A stretch of 18,847 bases of DNA from Kiritimatiellota bacterium (GTDB lineage: Bacteria > Verrucomicrobiota > Kiritimatiellia > JAAZAB01): positions 1 through 18,847 of the forward strand of contig VSJD01000119.1 of assembly GCA_008636095.1 (NCBI GenBank), in the 5' to 3' direction. The notes beneath the pieces are model-generated. The model saw only the letters and a list, made by a program, of their open reading frames with translations, did not search any database and had not been told where the DNA came from. The position numbers and the translations under genes are program-made. Positions 1 to 6,409 of this stretch are shown here, one piece after another (the first letter of the stretch is position 1; each line of letters begins with the position of its first letter).

Positions 1-17
1 TTTCCTGATTTGCCGCT

Positions 18-76
18 CGATTTACTCTTGCCCCGCTTTGGCAACCGTTATATACTCGCGGCACACTGGATAAAAC
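18..76 (+). promoter_or_regulatory. Promoter-like repeat, copy 1
   Basis: This 59-nt stretch matches positions 3231-3289 without gaps at 51 of 59 positions by my count. It contains a sigma70-like promoter: TTGCCC at 28-33, a 17-nt spacer, and TATACT at 51-56, reading rightward. The copy at 3231 keeps the same spacing and -10 box and precedes wrbA. Here no plausible rightward gene follows: only a six-codon ORF from 84 and then the antisense strand of the sulfatase-like gene. It may be an orphan promoter left by rearrangement, or a source of antisense RNA. Confidence 0.6.
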
Positions 77-165
77 GCTATTTATGAGTGCCAAACAGGA
101 ATAACGTCTTCGGAGATGTTTCGCCGCCTGATAACAGCCGTCGTTTGTTCGGAATCCTGTGCCGA

Positions 166-1149
166 TTACAACAGGGGTTTACCATCGGTCTCCATGGGGA
201 TGCCCAGCAGGGAGGCGGTGGTGGGGGCGAAGTCAATGATTTCGGCTTCGGGAATTTCCTGTCCGTGACGGACTTTGGGCAGGGCGCCGCCTCCGATCAT
301 GAACAGGGTGCGCCGGCAGTCGTCGGCACGGATGTCGGTGGGACGATTGCGCTGGAAGTCCCAGGCGACGCAGTCGTAAGGTGGCTCGTGGTTGCTGCAA
401 TAGTTCTTCAGTTCCGGTTCGGGAATGCCCCGCGTGCGGCCTTCCTTCACGGCCACATCACAACCGACATGGCAACCGTGATCGGACCCGATCATGAGAA
501 ATGTTTCGTCCCACCAGGTTTTTTCCTGGAGGAAATGGCACACGCACCAGAGATAGCGGTCGAGCATCAGCAGCGAGTGATGCTTGTCCTCGGTGTAGGC
601 GGCGCCTTCCTTTTTCAGCGGGCAGTTGCCGGTCATGTCGTATTGCGCCAGATAGAGCAGCAACATTTTCCAGTCGGGATTGGCCAGCATCCAACTAAAG
701 GCATGTTGCATGGTCAGATAGTCGGAATAGTAGCTGCCCCAGCCCATGGTGCAGTCGCGCGCTTTCCACCATCCGGTCTGCATCCAGGCATCCGAACCGA
801 AGGCGGCGACCTTGCCCTCGGGACAAGCCTTTTTGCAGGCGGAAAGGATGGTGGGGATGGGGGCGATTTCATCGAAGCCCCAGTAGGGGTCCAGGTCCAA
901 CCTGGGAGAGGCCTTGGCGCGGTAGGAGCCGGAAGCCAAGTAGCGCATGCCGTGCGGTGTGTTACAGGTTTGCCGGTTCCAGGCGCGTACGAATACCCCG
1001 CGCTCGCGGGACTGCTGAAAAGTCGGCAGCAGTCCGGCCTTCATATAGCCGTCGGCGTTAGGATAGCAGAGTCCGGTGACCGGCGAGACCTCGCGGTCGG
1101 CGGCGTGTCCGGAAACCATGTCCATGATCAAGAGCAAGGCACGCGGCAT
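166..1149 (-). CDS. Alkaline phosphatase superfamily (sulfatase-like) hydrolase
   Basis: This 327-residue protein belongs to the alkaline phosphatase/sulfatase fold superfamily, whose members hydrolyse phosphate or sulfate esters with a two-metal site. Visible signs are an N-terminal strand ending in an acidic residue (LLLIMD, D10), GSDHGCH at 221-227 with the metal-binding Asp-His pair, and a C-terminal DFAPTTASLLGIP (306-318) typical of sulfatases. The sulfatase signature C-x-P-S-R is absent; the nearest match is CNTPHGMR at 62-69, so T64 may be the nucleophile, or N63 by strict alignment. This argues against a classical formylglycine sulfatase. There is no signal peptide, so it is probably cytoplasmic. 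The start is supported by AAAGGAT just upstream on the minus strand. The substrate is unknown; it could be a phosphodiesterase or phosphomutase-like enzyme. Confidence 0.75.
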   Translation of the reverse strand: MPRALLLIMDMVSGHAADREVSPVTGLCYPNADGYMKAGLLPTFQQSRERGVFVRAWNRQTCNTPHGMRYLASGSYRAKASPRLDLDPYWGFDEIAPIPTILSACKKACPEGKVAAFGSDAWMQTGWWKARDCTMGWGSYYSDYLTMQHAFSWMLANPDWKMLLLYLAQYDMTGNCPLKKEGAAYTEDKHHSLLMLDRYLWCVCHFLQEKTWWDETFLMIGSDHGCHVGCDVAVKEGRTRGIPEPELKNYCSNHEPPYDCVAWDFQRNRPTDIRADDCRRTLFMIGGGALPKVRHGQEIPEAEIIDFAPTTASLLGIPMETDGKPLL

Positions 1150-1359
1150 GATAGGATCCTTTCAAATGGAAGACGAAATTCGAAATGAAAACGAACACAA
1201 TTACCCTACCGCCCGGCCTTTCGTTAAGCAAGGAATTTAATTCGCCGATGCGTCCGGGCAGGCATGAAATCGGTTTTTTGCTTGCCATTTTGTATGGCAA
1301 TGGCTCTATTAAGTCCAATGCGGACTGTGCCCGCAACCCAATTATGTTCTCGCACGGCA

Positions 1360-1526
1360 GTGTAGCGAATTAGGTTCGCAAAAGGCGGCGGCGATCTTGG
1401 GTCGTCTGCGGGTTTGCCGCGCTTGCATGGAATTAAGTCCAATGCTTCGCGCGGCGCACCCACATCCAGCCCAAGCTTGCCTTGCTTTTGCGAATCCGCC
1501 TCCGGCGGAAACCAAATTCACCACAC
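1360..1526. repeat. Large nested inverted repeat / structured element
   Basis: Eight stem segments nest in order: GTGT/ACAC (1360-1363 with 1523-1526), GAATT/AATTC (1367-1371, 1515-1519), GGTT/AACC (1373-1376, 1510-1513), CGCAAAAG/CTTTTGCG (1377-1384, 1485-1492), CTTGGG/CCCAAG (1396-1401, 1470-1475), GGGT/ACCC (1410-1413, 1458-1461), GCCGCGC/GCGCGGC (1416-1422, 1449-1455), and GCATGGA/TCCAATGC with a bulged A (1425-1431, 1438-1445). A side hairpin TCCGCC-TCC-GGCGGA (1495-1509) interrupts the 3' arm. It may be a mobile palindromic element or a structured RNA. I recognise no named family. Confidence 0.6.
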
Positions 1527-1532
1527 GGTGAC

Positions 1533-1561
1533 ATCGGGCATCGCGCCGCGCTATGCCCGAT
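1533..1561. repeat. 9-bp perfect hairpin
   Basis: ATCGGGCAT at 1533-1541 and ATGCCCGAT at 1553-1561 form a perfect 9-bp stem around an 11-nt loop. It lies seven bases after the large nested palindrome. No T tract follows, so an intrinsic terminator is unlikely. It may be part of the same structured element or an operator. Confidence 0.5.
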
Positions 1562-1679
1562 ATATCGCTAACGCGGAAATCAACGCTTGTTGTTTGTTGC
1601 CTTGCAATGACTTATGGAAATGGCGCGCAATTTTCTTGTTGTTTATGGCGGTTCCTGATGTATGAGGTACTAACTTCCC

Positions 1680-3158
1680 ATGAAACTGGTTATCCTCAGC
1701 GATCTTCATTTCGCGGCAAGTGACAGTCTGACGGACCGTCACGGGCAGTTCGCCGATATTTTTCTTATTCGACTGGTGCGGCGCATCAATCGATTCATCC
1801 AACCGGACGTGACCCTGGTCTTAGGGGATATACTGGATAATCCCACTGCGCCGGATGCCGAGGAGCGCCTGCGAGCGCTTCGGGCTATCCTTGACAAACT
1901 GAAGACCCCGTGGATCATACTGCCGGGAAATCACGATCCGGCGCCGGATAGTTTCTACCGTTATATGCCGGACCCCCGTCCTTGGGTTGAATTTCAAGGC
2001 GTACGGTTTGCCTCTTTTTTCGATGAAGACCGCCCCGGTTTCAACGGGTTCCGTCCGCCCCATGAACAGGCGCGTTTGGCGGCGGCGCGGGCAGGGTTTG
2101 ACGGGCAATTGGTTTGCCTGCAACACAACTCCTTGCATGCAACTGGGACACTTGCCTGCCCGTATAATCTGACCAATGCCGAGGTTGTGCTTCAGGACAT
2201 GCAGCGGCAGCAGGTGGCCCTTTCGGTCTCGGGACATTATCATGAAGGTGCGATGGCGGTGGATTCGCCGGTGCCGACGCTGATCGTTCCGGCCCTATGC
2301 AGTCCGTCGCTGCCGTTTGTTGTGGTGGAGTTATTCGAAGGGCGCCCCCCGGTGGTGTCCCGTCATACATTGTCTTTGCCGGCAGCCTATCGATTGATCG
2401 ACTACCATGTGCATACTTCCCTGGCGTATTGCAACGAGAACATGGATTGCGCGAAGACCGTTGCCTTGGCTCGCCTTTTCGGGTTGCACGGATTGGCCTT
2501 CGCCGAGCACACCGCCCATCTGTATTTTCGCCGGCAGAATCTGCGGCACAATCGCTACTGGACAGTCGATTTCGAAACGATGCGTCCGTCGGAAATCGAC
2601 GACCGGGCCGACGAATACTGGCGGCTGGTTGAACCGTTCCGTTCGAACCTTGTCCGTGCCGGGTTGGAGGCCGATCTGATGTTCGTCGGCCATCCGTTTG
2701 TACGGCCATCCGACTGGCAAAAAGCCGAAATCCGGATCGGTGCGGTGCACCAGCTTCCGTCGTTGCAGCTTGGCAACCGGGCGGAACAGGGAAAAGTTGC
2801 CGACGAATATCTGGCGCTCATTCAGGGGTTGGCGTCATCCGGGATCCATATCCTGGCGCATCCCTTCCGTGTCTTCCGACGGGGATTGCGAACGGAACCG
2901 CCATCCCGTCTATTCGCTCCAGTCTGCCGCCTGCTTAAAGCGTATGGCATTGCCGCGGAAATCAACTTCCACACCAACGAGCCTTCCCCTGAATTCTTGG
3001 CGATGTGTCTCCGGGAGGGCGTCAAGCTTGCCTTTGGCAGCGATGCGCACAACCTGTGTGAAGTCGGCGACTTCCAGGCGGCCCTCGACTTGCTGGCCGC
3101 TGCGGGTATCCGTGGTGATCCGTCGGAGGCGCTCTGGCAGGATCGCATAATGCCTTGA
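1680..3158 (+). CDS. Metallophosphoesterase-PHP domain fusion protein
   Basis: The 492-residue protein joins two metal-dependent phosphoesterase domains. Residues 1-235 form a calcineurin-like metallophosphoesterase: D8-x-H10, GD at 49-50, GNHD at 83-86, H149 and GHYH at 185-188. Residues 238-492 form a PHP domain: DYHVHTS with H243 and H245, EH at 276-277 and H280, E330, H357, H394 in AHPFR, and DAH at 455-457. Both metal sets look complete, so both halves may be active. PHP proteins include histidinol-phosphatases and nucleotide or polynucleotide phosphatases; the first domain resembles CpdA-like or DNA-repair phosphoesterases. The substrate is not deducible. It has no signal peptide. GAGGT at 1664-1668 is a weak, distant ribosome site. 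The closest neighbour, wrbA, has its own promoter, so this looks like a single-gene unit. Confidence 0.88.
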   Translation: MKLVILSDLHFAASDSLTDRHGQFADIFLIRLVRRINRFIQPDVTLVLGDILDNPTAPDAEERLRALRAILDKLKTPWIILPGNHDPAPDSFYRYMPDPRPWVEFQGVRFASFFDEDRPGFNGFRPPHEQARLAAARAGFDGQLVCLQHNSLHATGTLACPYNLTNAEVVLQDMQRQQVALSVSGHYHEGAMAVDSPVPTLIVPALCSPSLPFVVVELFEGRPPVVSRHTLSLPAAYRLIDYHVHTSLAYCNENMDCAKTVALARLFGLHGLAFAEHTAHLYFRRQNLRHNRYWTVDFETMRPSEIDDRADEYWRLVEPFRSNLVRAGLEADLMFVGHPFVRPSDWQKAEIRIGAVHQLPSLQLGNRAEQGKVADEYLALIQGLASSGIHILAHPFRVFRRGLRTEPPSRLFAPVCRLLKAYGIAAEINFHTNEPSPEFLAMCLREGVKLAFGSDAHNLCEVGDFQAALDLLAAAGIRGDPSEALWQDRIMP

Positions 3159-3230
3159 TCGATTGCCGAAGACACGCGTCGTACGGGCCGTCTCGTCACA
3201 CCATGCCAGGCCGTCGCAAATATTTACGCA

Positions 3231-3289
3231 CGATTTGCGCTTGTCCCGCTTCGGCCACCGTTATATACTCACGACATACTGGATAAAAC
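3231..3289 (+). promoter_or_regulatory. Promoter-like repeat, copy 2, upstream of wrbA
   Basis: It holds TTGTCC at 3241-3246, a 17-nt spacer, and TATACT at 3264-3269, 80 nt before the wrbA start codon. The predicted transcription start is near 3276, giving a leader of about 70 nt. The whole block is a diverged copy of 18-76, with conservation reaching past both hexamers to a shared GGATAAAAC. That suggests duplication of a promoter segment or a shared upstream regulatory site. Confidence 0.65.
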
Positions 3290-3348
3290 AATGTTCATTA
3301 GGTTCTCTGCACGACCACACGTAACACGACACAATGAGGAGATAAAAC

Positions 3349-3951
3349 ATGGCAAAAGTTCTCGTTCTTTATTACAGCATGTATGGCCACATCGAAACCA
3401 TGGCGCAAGCGGTGGCTGAAGGCGCGCGCGGCGTCGAAGGCACCGAGGTCACCATCAAGCGCGTGCCCGACCTGATGCCGGAAGACGTGGCACGTAAGGC
3501 CGGCGCCAAGCTCGATCAGGCGGCGCCGATTGCGACGGTGGACGAGTTGTCGAACTACGACGCCATCATTTTTGGCGCGCCGACACGTTTCGGCAACATC
3601 TGCGCGCAGATGCGCAATTTTCTCGACCAGACCGGCCGGTTGTGGCTGAACGGCAAATTGATTGGCAAGGTGGGCAGCGTGTTCACGTCCACGGGCACAC
3701 AGCACGGCGGACAGGAAACCACAATCACCTCGTTACACACCACCTTGTTGCATCACGGCATGATCGTCGTGGGAGTTCCCTATTCCTGTCAGGAGATCAT
3801 GAACATGAGTGAAATCACCGGCGGATCACCCTATGGCGCGAGCACGCTTGCTGGCGGCGATGGTAGTCGGCAACCGTCAGAAAACGAAATAAAAATCGCC
3901 CGTTTCCAGGGCGCCCACGTCGCGAAAGTGGCTAAGAAACAATCTGCCTGA
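3349..3951 (+). CDS. wrbA: NAD(P)H:quinone oxidoreductase, WrbA type
   Basis: This 200-residue flavodoxin-like protein has the usual WrbA length. WrbA carries FMN and reduces quinones by two electrons with NAD(P)H, limiting redox cycling under oxidative stress. Diagnostic segments are the N-terminal FMN phosphate loop ([12 protein letters not shown]), [19 protein letters not shown] in the middle, [12 protein letters not shown], and the C-terminal [20 protein letters not shown]. The start is well supported by GAGGAG at 3336-3341, seven bases before ATG. A clear promoter lies at 3241-3269. It appears monocistronic: the following gene is convergent on the minus strand. Confidence 0.96.
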   Translation: MAKVLVLYYSMYGHIETMAQAVAEGARGVEGTEVTIKRVPDLMPEDVARKAGAKLDQAAPIATVDELSNYDAIIFGAPTRFGNICAQMRNFLDQTGRLWLNGKLIGKVGSVFTSTGTQHGGQETTITSLHTTLLHHGMIVVGVPYSCQEIMNMSEITGGSPYGASTLAGGDGSRQPSENEIKIARFQGAHVAKVAKKQSA

Positions 3952-4078
3952 CAACCGCTTGGAGAGCTCCCCCCTGAAATTTATTGAAACATTTAATGTT
4001 CCTGTCGCCGGGGAAACTCGCGGTGCGATTATTGCCAGGGTCAATGTTTAGTCTGGTCTTATTGCCGGCGAAGTCAGG

Positions 4079-6196
4079 CTAACTCTCCGCCAGGATCAGG
4101 ACGCGCTCTTTCGGAACTTTAAATTTAAAAGCCGTCTCGTTTTTCTTTTTATTAACTGTCCCTGTGATAATCTTGTCTGAAATTAAGTCCCTTAATAAGC
4201 CGGATTGCAACAATTTTCCGTCCGTTTTTATCGTCACCGACCCGGATCCGGATTGGCAAAAGACAAAAAACACGCGCCGGCCGCTGCTTGTTCCTTCGCG
4301 GAGATAAACTTCGCCCTTGCGGTCAATATCAGCTTTTACCCCGGAAGAAAAGCCCGAACGCGCACAAATCGTTTTTAAAAAATCCTCAAGGCCGGCTGTG
4401 CGTTTCCTGAAATAAGTCTCGCCCAAATATGTCCCTGTCAGAATTACCCGCCCTTTACCGACGGCAAATTCTCCGGCCAAAACATCCTCCCCGTATCCGC
4501 CCCATTTTAGAATACCCTTACCCTTAAACGGCGTTACCCACTGCGCACCGGTCAGGACAAAACGACTTTTGCCGACTAAGGCCTGAAACCGTATGCATTC
4601 ATTATCGATTGTCCGGCGTCCGACTTCGCGAATGCCCAGTTTGTTCAAGAACCGGTTTTCCGGATAACGATAAATACCGCGCGAATCAAACGCTCCGCAT
4701 TCCGATTCGATTGCCAGCGTTCCTCCACCGGAAACGTAATCCAGCAGTTTGTCAGCCGTCTTATCATCCACCACAAGTGCGCGCGGCATGAACAAAACTT
4801 TCAAACGTTTCAATTCTTCCAAATGTTCTTCTTCGATCATCTCGAATGGAATATTCTTCCGGACCAATGCCTTTCCGTATCCAAGCAAGGCGTTTAAATA
4901 TGTTTCACTGCTTTTATTGTTACACCAGTGCAGATAATATGACTGTGGACTGAAATAGAGTCCTATTTCCGGACGATCCGGACGATATTTAGCCAGAATA
5001 TCCTTATGTTTTTCCAATACGCCGGATGTTGCTTTAAAAGCCGCCAGCCGTTCTGCGGCATATCCGTCAAAGCCTGATATTCCGAACCCGCCAGCTTCCG
5101 TGGTAAACACCTCATCTTTCCAGCACCAGAACAGGATTGTTTCCGTGCCAACCGCTATGCCGTTCCAGAGCCAATACTGCTGTTCAACCGCCCGCACCGG
5201 TCCCTGCTGGGAAAATCCTTGCCCCGCGCGGCCACCCTGGAGTTCGCTCAGCCATAAACGCTTGTTTCCCACAGCAGAGCGGATGATTTCCATGCGCACC
5301 GCATAATCGGCCCAATCCATATGTCCCCATTTTGGGAAACTCGAACAGCCGATTCCATCCAGATAGCCGGCCAGAACCCAGTCATTGCTCCGGTCAAGCG
5401 GAGTAAGAATTTGTCCATCGTACTCCGCCCCATTATAATATACGCTGGGCGCGCCGCCATGCATGGTAATCGGATGGGCCGCATCAACGGCCTTGATAGT
5501 TTCATATCTCTTGCGGCCGTGTTCATTTGCCCGTTCGGTCAAAAAACGCTGAAATGCCATTGTTTCCGTAAACGGCCGGTTGGCCGACCACCCCGGCGTC
5601 ACATCCTCCCATGACACATAACGCCTCTGCCATGCCACATTCAATCCATCCAAACCGCCATAAAGTTTTCCCAACCATTCCCGGAAATATTTCAAGGTAT
5701 GCTGACAGAAACATACCAATCCCTGCGCATGCACGTTCCACCGCAACTCGTTCCAGGCATCCCAGCCGTACAAGTTTGGCGCATTCTTGTAATGCCCGGC
5801 CACCGTGCGAAAAAACGACTGCATCCGTTCCCAGACCGCCGGGTTGTCAAAACAGCCGCCGGGGGTGATGCCGAAATGACATTCGTTCCGGTTGGTTGAG
5901 ACAATCTTATGCCCCAGATGATTAACCATTTCCGAACCCGGAATCTCACGGTGAATCCAGAGCGGCTGGACTTCTGCAATCGCGCTCAAAACCACTTTCA
6001 GACCGGCTTCGTTCGCCAGCTCAATGAGGCGGTCATAGTCGGAAAAATCATAGGAGCCCGGATGCGCCTCCACCCATCCCCACAACACCCACAATTGCAG
6101 AGTATTGAATCCGGCGGCGCGAATGCTTTTCAAATCCTCTTTCCAATACCGTTCTTCCGGGAACGGCGGCCGATAATATTGAACCCCAATCTGCAT
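4079..6196 (-). CDS. GH42-family glycoside hydrolase (beta-galactosidase-like)
   Basis: The 705-residue protein matches family 42 glycosidases, (beta/alpha)8-barrel retaining enzymes that mostly release beta-galactosyl or related terminal sugars. The N-terminus (MQIGVQYYRPPFPEERYW) is a barrel start. N149-E150 in WDAWNELRW is the likely acid/base, and E318 in LWLSELQGG the likely nucleophile. The stretch around 161-190 (FCQHTLKYFREWL, LNVAWQ) is typical of GH42. A beta-galactosidase trimerisation-like domain follows from about residue 400 (IGLYFSPQSYYLHW), then beta-rich C-terminal domains. There is no signal peptide, so it likely acts on imported oligosaccharides. AGAGGG lies nine bases before the ATG. 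Composition is uneven: bases 4141-4200 are about 30% G+C, well below the neighbours, hinting at transfer. It is divergent from arnT and probably unrelated to it. The exact sugar specificity is unknown. Confidence 0.87.
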   Translation of the reverse strand: MQIGVQYYRPPFPEERYWKEDLKSIRAAGFNTLQLWVLWGWVEAHPGSYDFSDYDRLIELANEAGLKVVLSAIAEVQPLWIHREIPGSEMVNHLGHKIVSTNRNECHFGITPGGCFDNPAVWERMQSFFRTVAGHYKNAPNLYGWDAWNELRWNVHAQGLVCFCQHTLKYFREWLGKLYGGLDGLNVAWQRRYVSWEDVTPGWSANRPFTETMAFQRFLTERANEHGRKRYETIKAVDAAHPITMHGGAPSVYYNGAEYDGQILTPLDRSNDWVLAGYLDGIGCSSFPKWGHMDWADYAVRMEIIRSAVGNKRLWLSELQGGRAGQGFSQQGPVRAVEQQYWLWNGIAVGTETILFWCWKDEVFTTEAGGFGISGFDGYAAERLAAFKATSGVLEKHKDILAKYRPDRPEIGLYFSPQSYYLHWCNNKSSETYLNALLGYGKALVRKNIPFEMIEEEHLEELKRLKVLFMPRALVVDDKTADKLLDYVSGGGTLAIESECGAFDSRGIYRYPENRFLNKLGIREVGRRTIDNECIRFQALVGKSRFVLTGAQWVTPFKGKGILKWGGYGEDVLAGEFAVGKGRVILTGTYLGETYFRKRTAGLEDFLKTICARSGFSSGVKADIDRKGEVYLREGTSSGRRVFFVFCQSGSGSVTIKTDGKLLQSGLLRDLISDKIITGTVNKKKNETAFKFKVPKERVLILAES

Positions 6197-6254
6197 AAAT
6201 CAAATCCCTCTATTTTGTTTATATCCCGCGAACCAGTAACTAACGACTTGCTAC

Positions 6255-6310
6255 TGGCACGGGGTGCCGTCTTCGTGAATGCCGATTGCATGGGGTAGGG
6301 TGCCGTGCCA
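6255..6310. repeat. Inverted and direct repeats in the GH42-arnT divergent region
   Basis: TGGCACGG at 6255-6262 is the reverse complement of CCGTGCCA at 6303-6310, and GGGTGCCGT occurs directly at 6262-6270 and 6298-6306. They sit between the starts of the divergent GH42 and arnT genes, where a regulator of either could bind. A binding role is inferred from position alone. Confidence 0.35.
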
Positions 6311-6358
6311 AACGAGGGAAGTCAAGGGAAACCGTCACAGGACATTCCCCTCGCCTTT

Positions 6359-6387
6359 TTGCTTGTGAAAGGAAATGGCCTTAGACT
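6359..6387 (+). promoter_or_regulatory. Candidate promoter for the arnT-arnB-arnC operon
   Basis: TTGCTT at 6359-6364, a 17-nt spacer and TAGACT at 6382-6387 form a moderate sigma70-like promoter just before arnT. The predicted start near 6395 would give a very short leader that still holds the AAAGGA ribosome site at 6399-6404. The hexamers are not strong, so the assignment is tentative. Confidence 0.35.
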
Positions 6388-6409
6388 ACAGTAGGTCAAA
6401 AGGATTGAC

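Larger units (their letters stand above)
1150..1679. other. Palindrome-rich intergenic region
   Basis: About 530 nt separate the divergent sulfatase-like and phosphoesterase genes, and I see no credible gene here. It holds a 7-bp hairpin at 1282-1300 (TTGCCAT, loop TTTGT, ATGGCAA), a small hairpin at 1312-1326 (AGTCC/GGACT), a large nested palindrome at 1360-1526, and a 9-bp hairpin at 1533-1561. The 14-mer ATTAAGTCCAATGC occurs at 1308-1321 and again at 1432-1445. The regulatory signals of both flanking genes must lie here, but I could not identify a convincing promoter. Confidence 0.6.

Noticed and set aside
88-1188. A 366-codon open frame on the plus strand
   Set aside because: It is antisense to the sulfatase-like gene. 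Its translation is Gly/His/Val-rich without recognisable motifs, while the minus-strand frame has clear family signatures and a ribosome site.
1360-1561. Integron attC recombination site or tRNA
   Set aside because: The nested stems lack the GTTRRRY/RYYYAAC core sites and no integrase or cassette is present; no cloverleaf or anticodon arm fits.
4001-4078. Bidirectional terminator between wrbA and the GH42 gene
   Set aside because: TCGCCGG (4005-4011) and CCGGCGA (4065-4071) can pair, but the loop is over 50 nt and no T tract follows on either strand.
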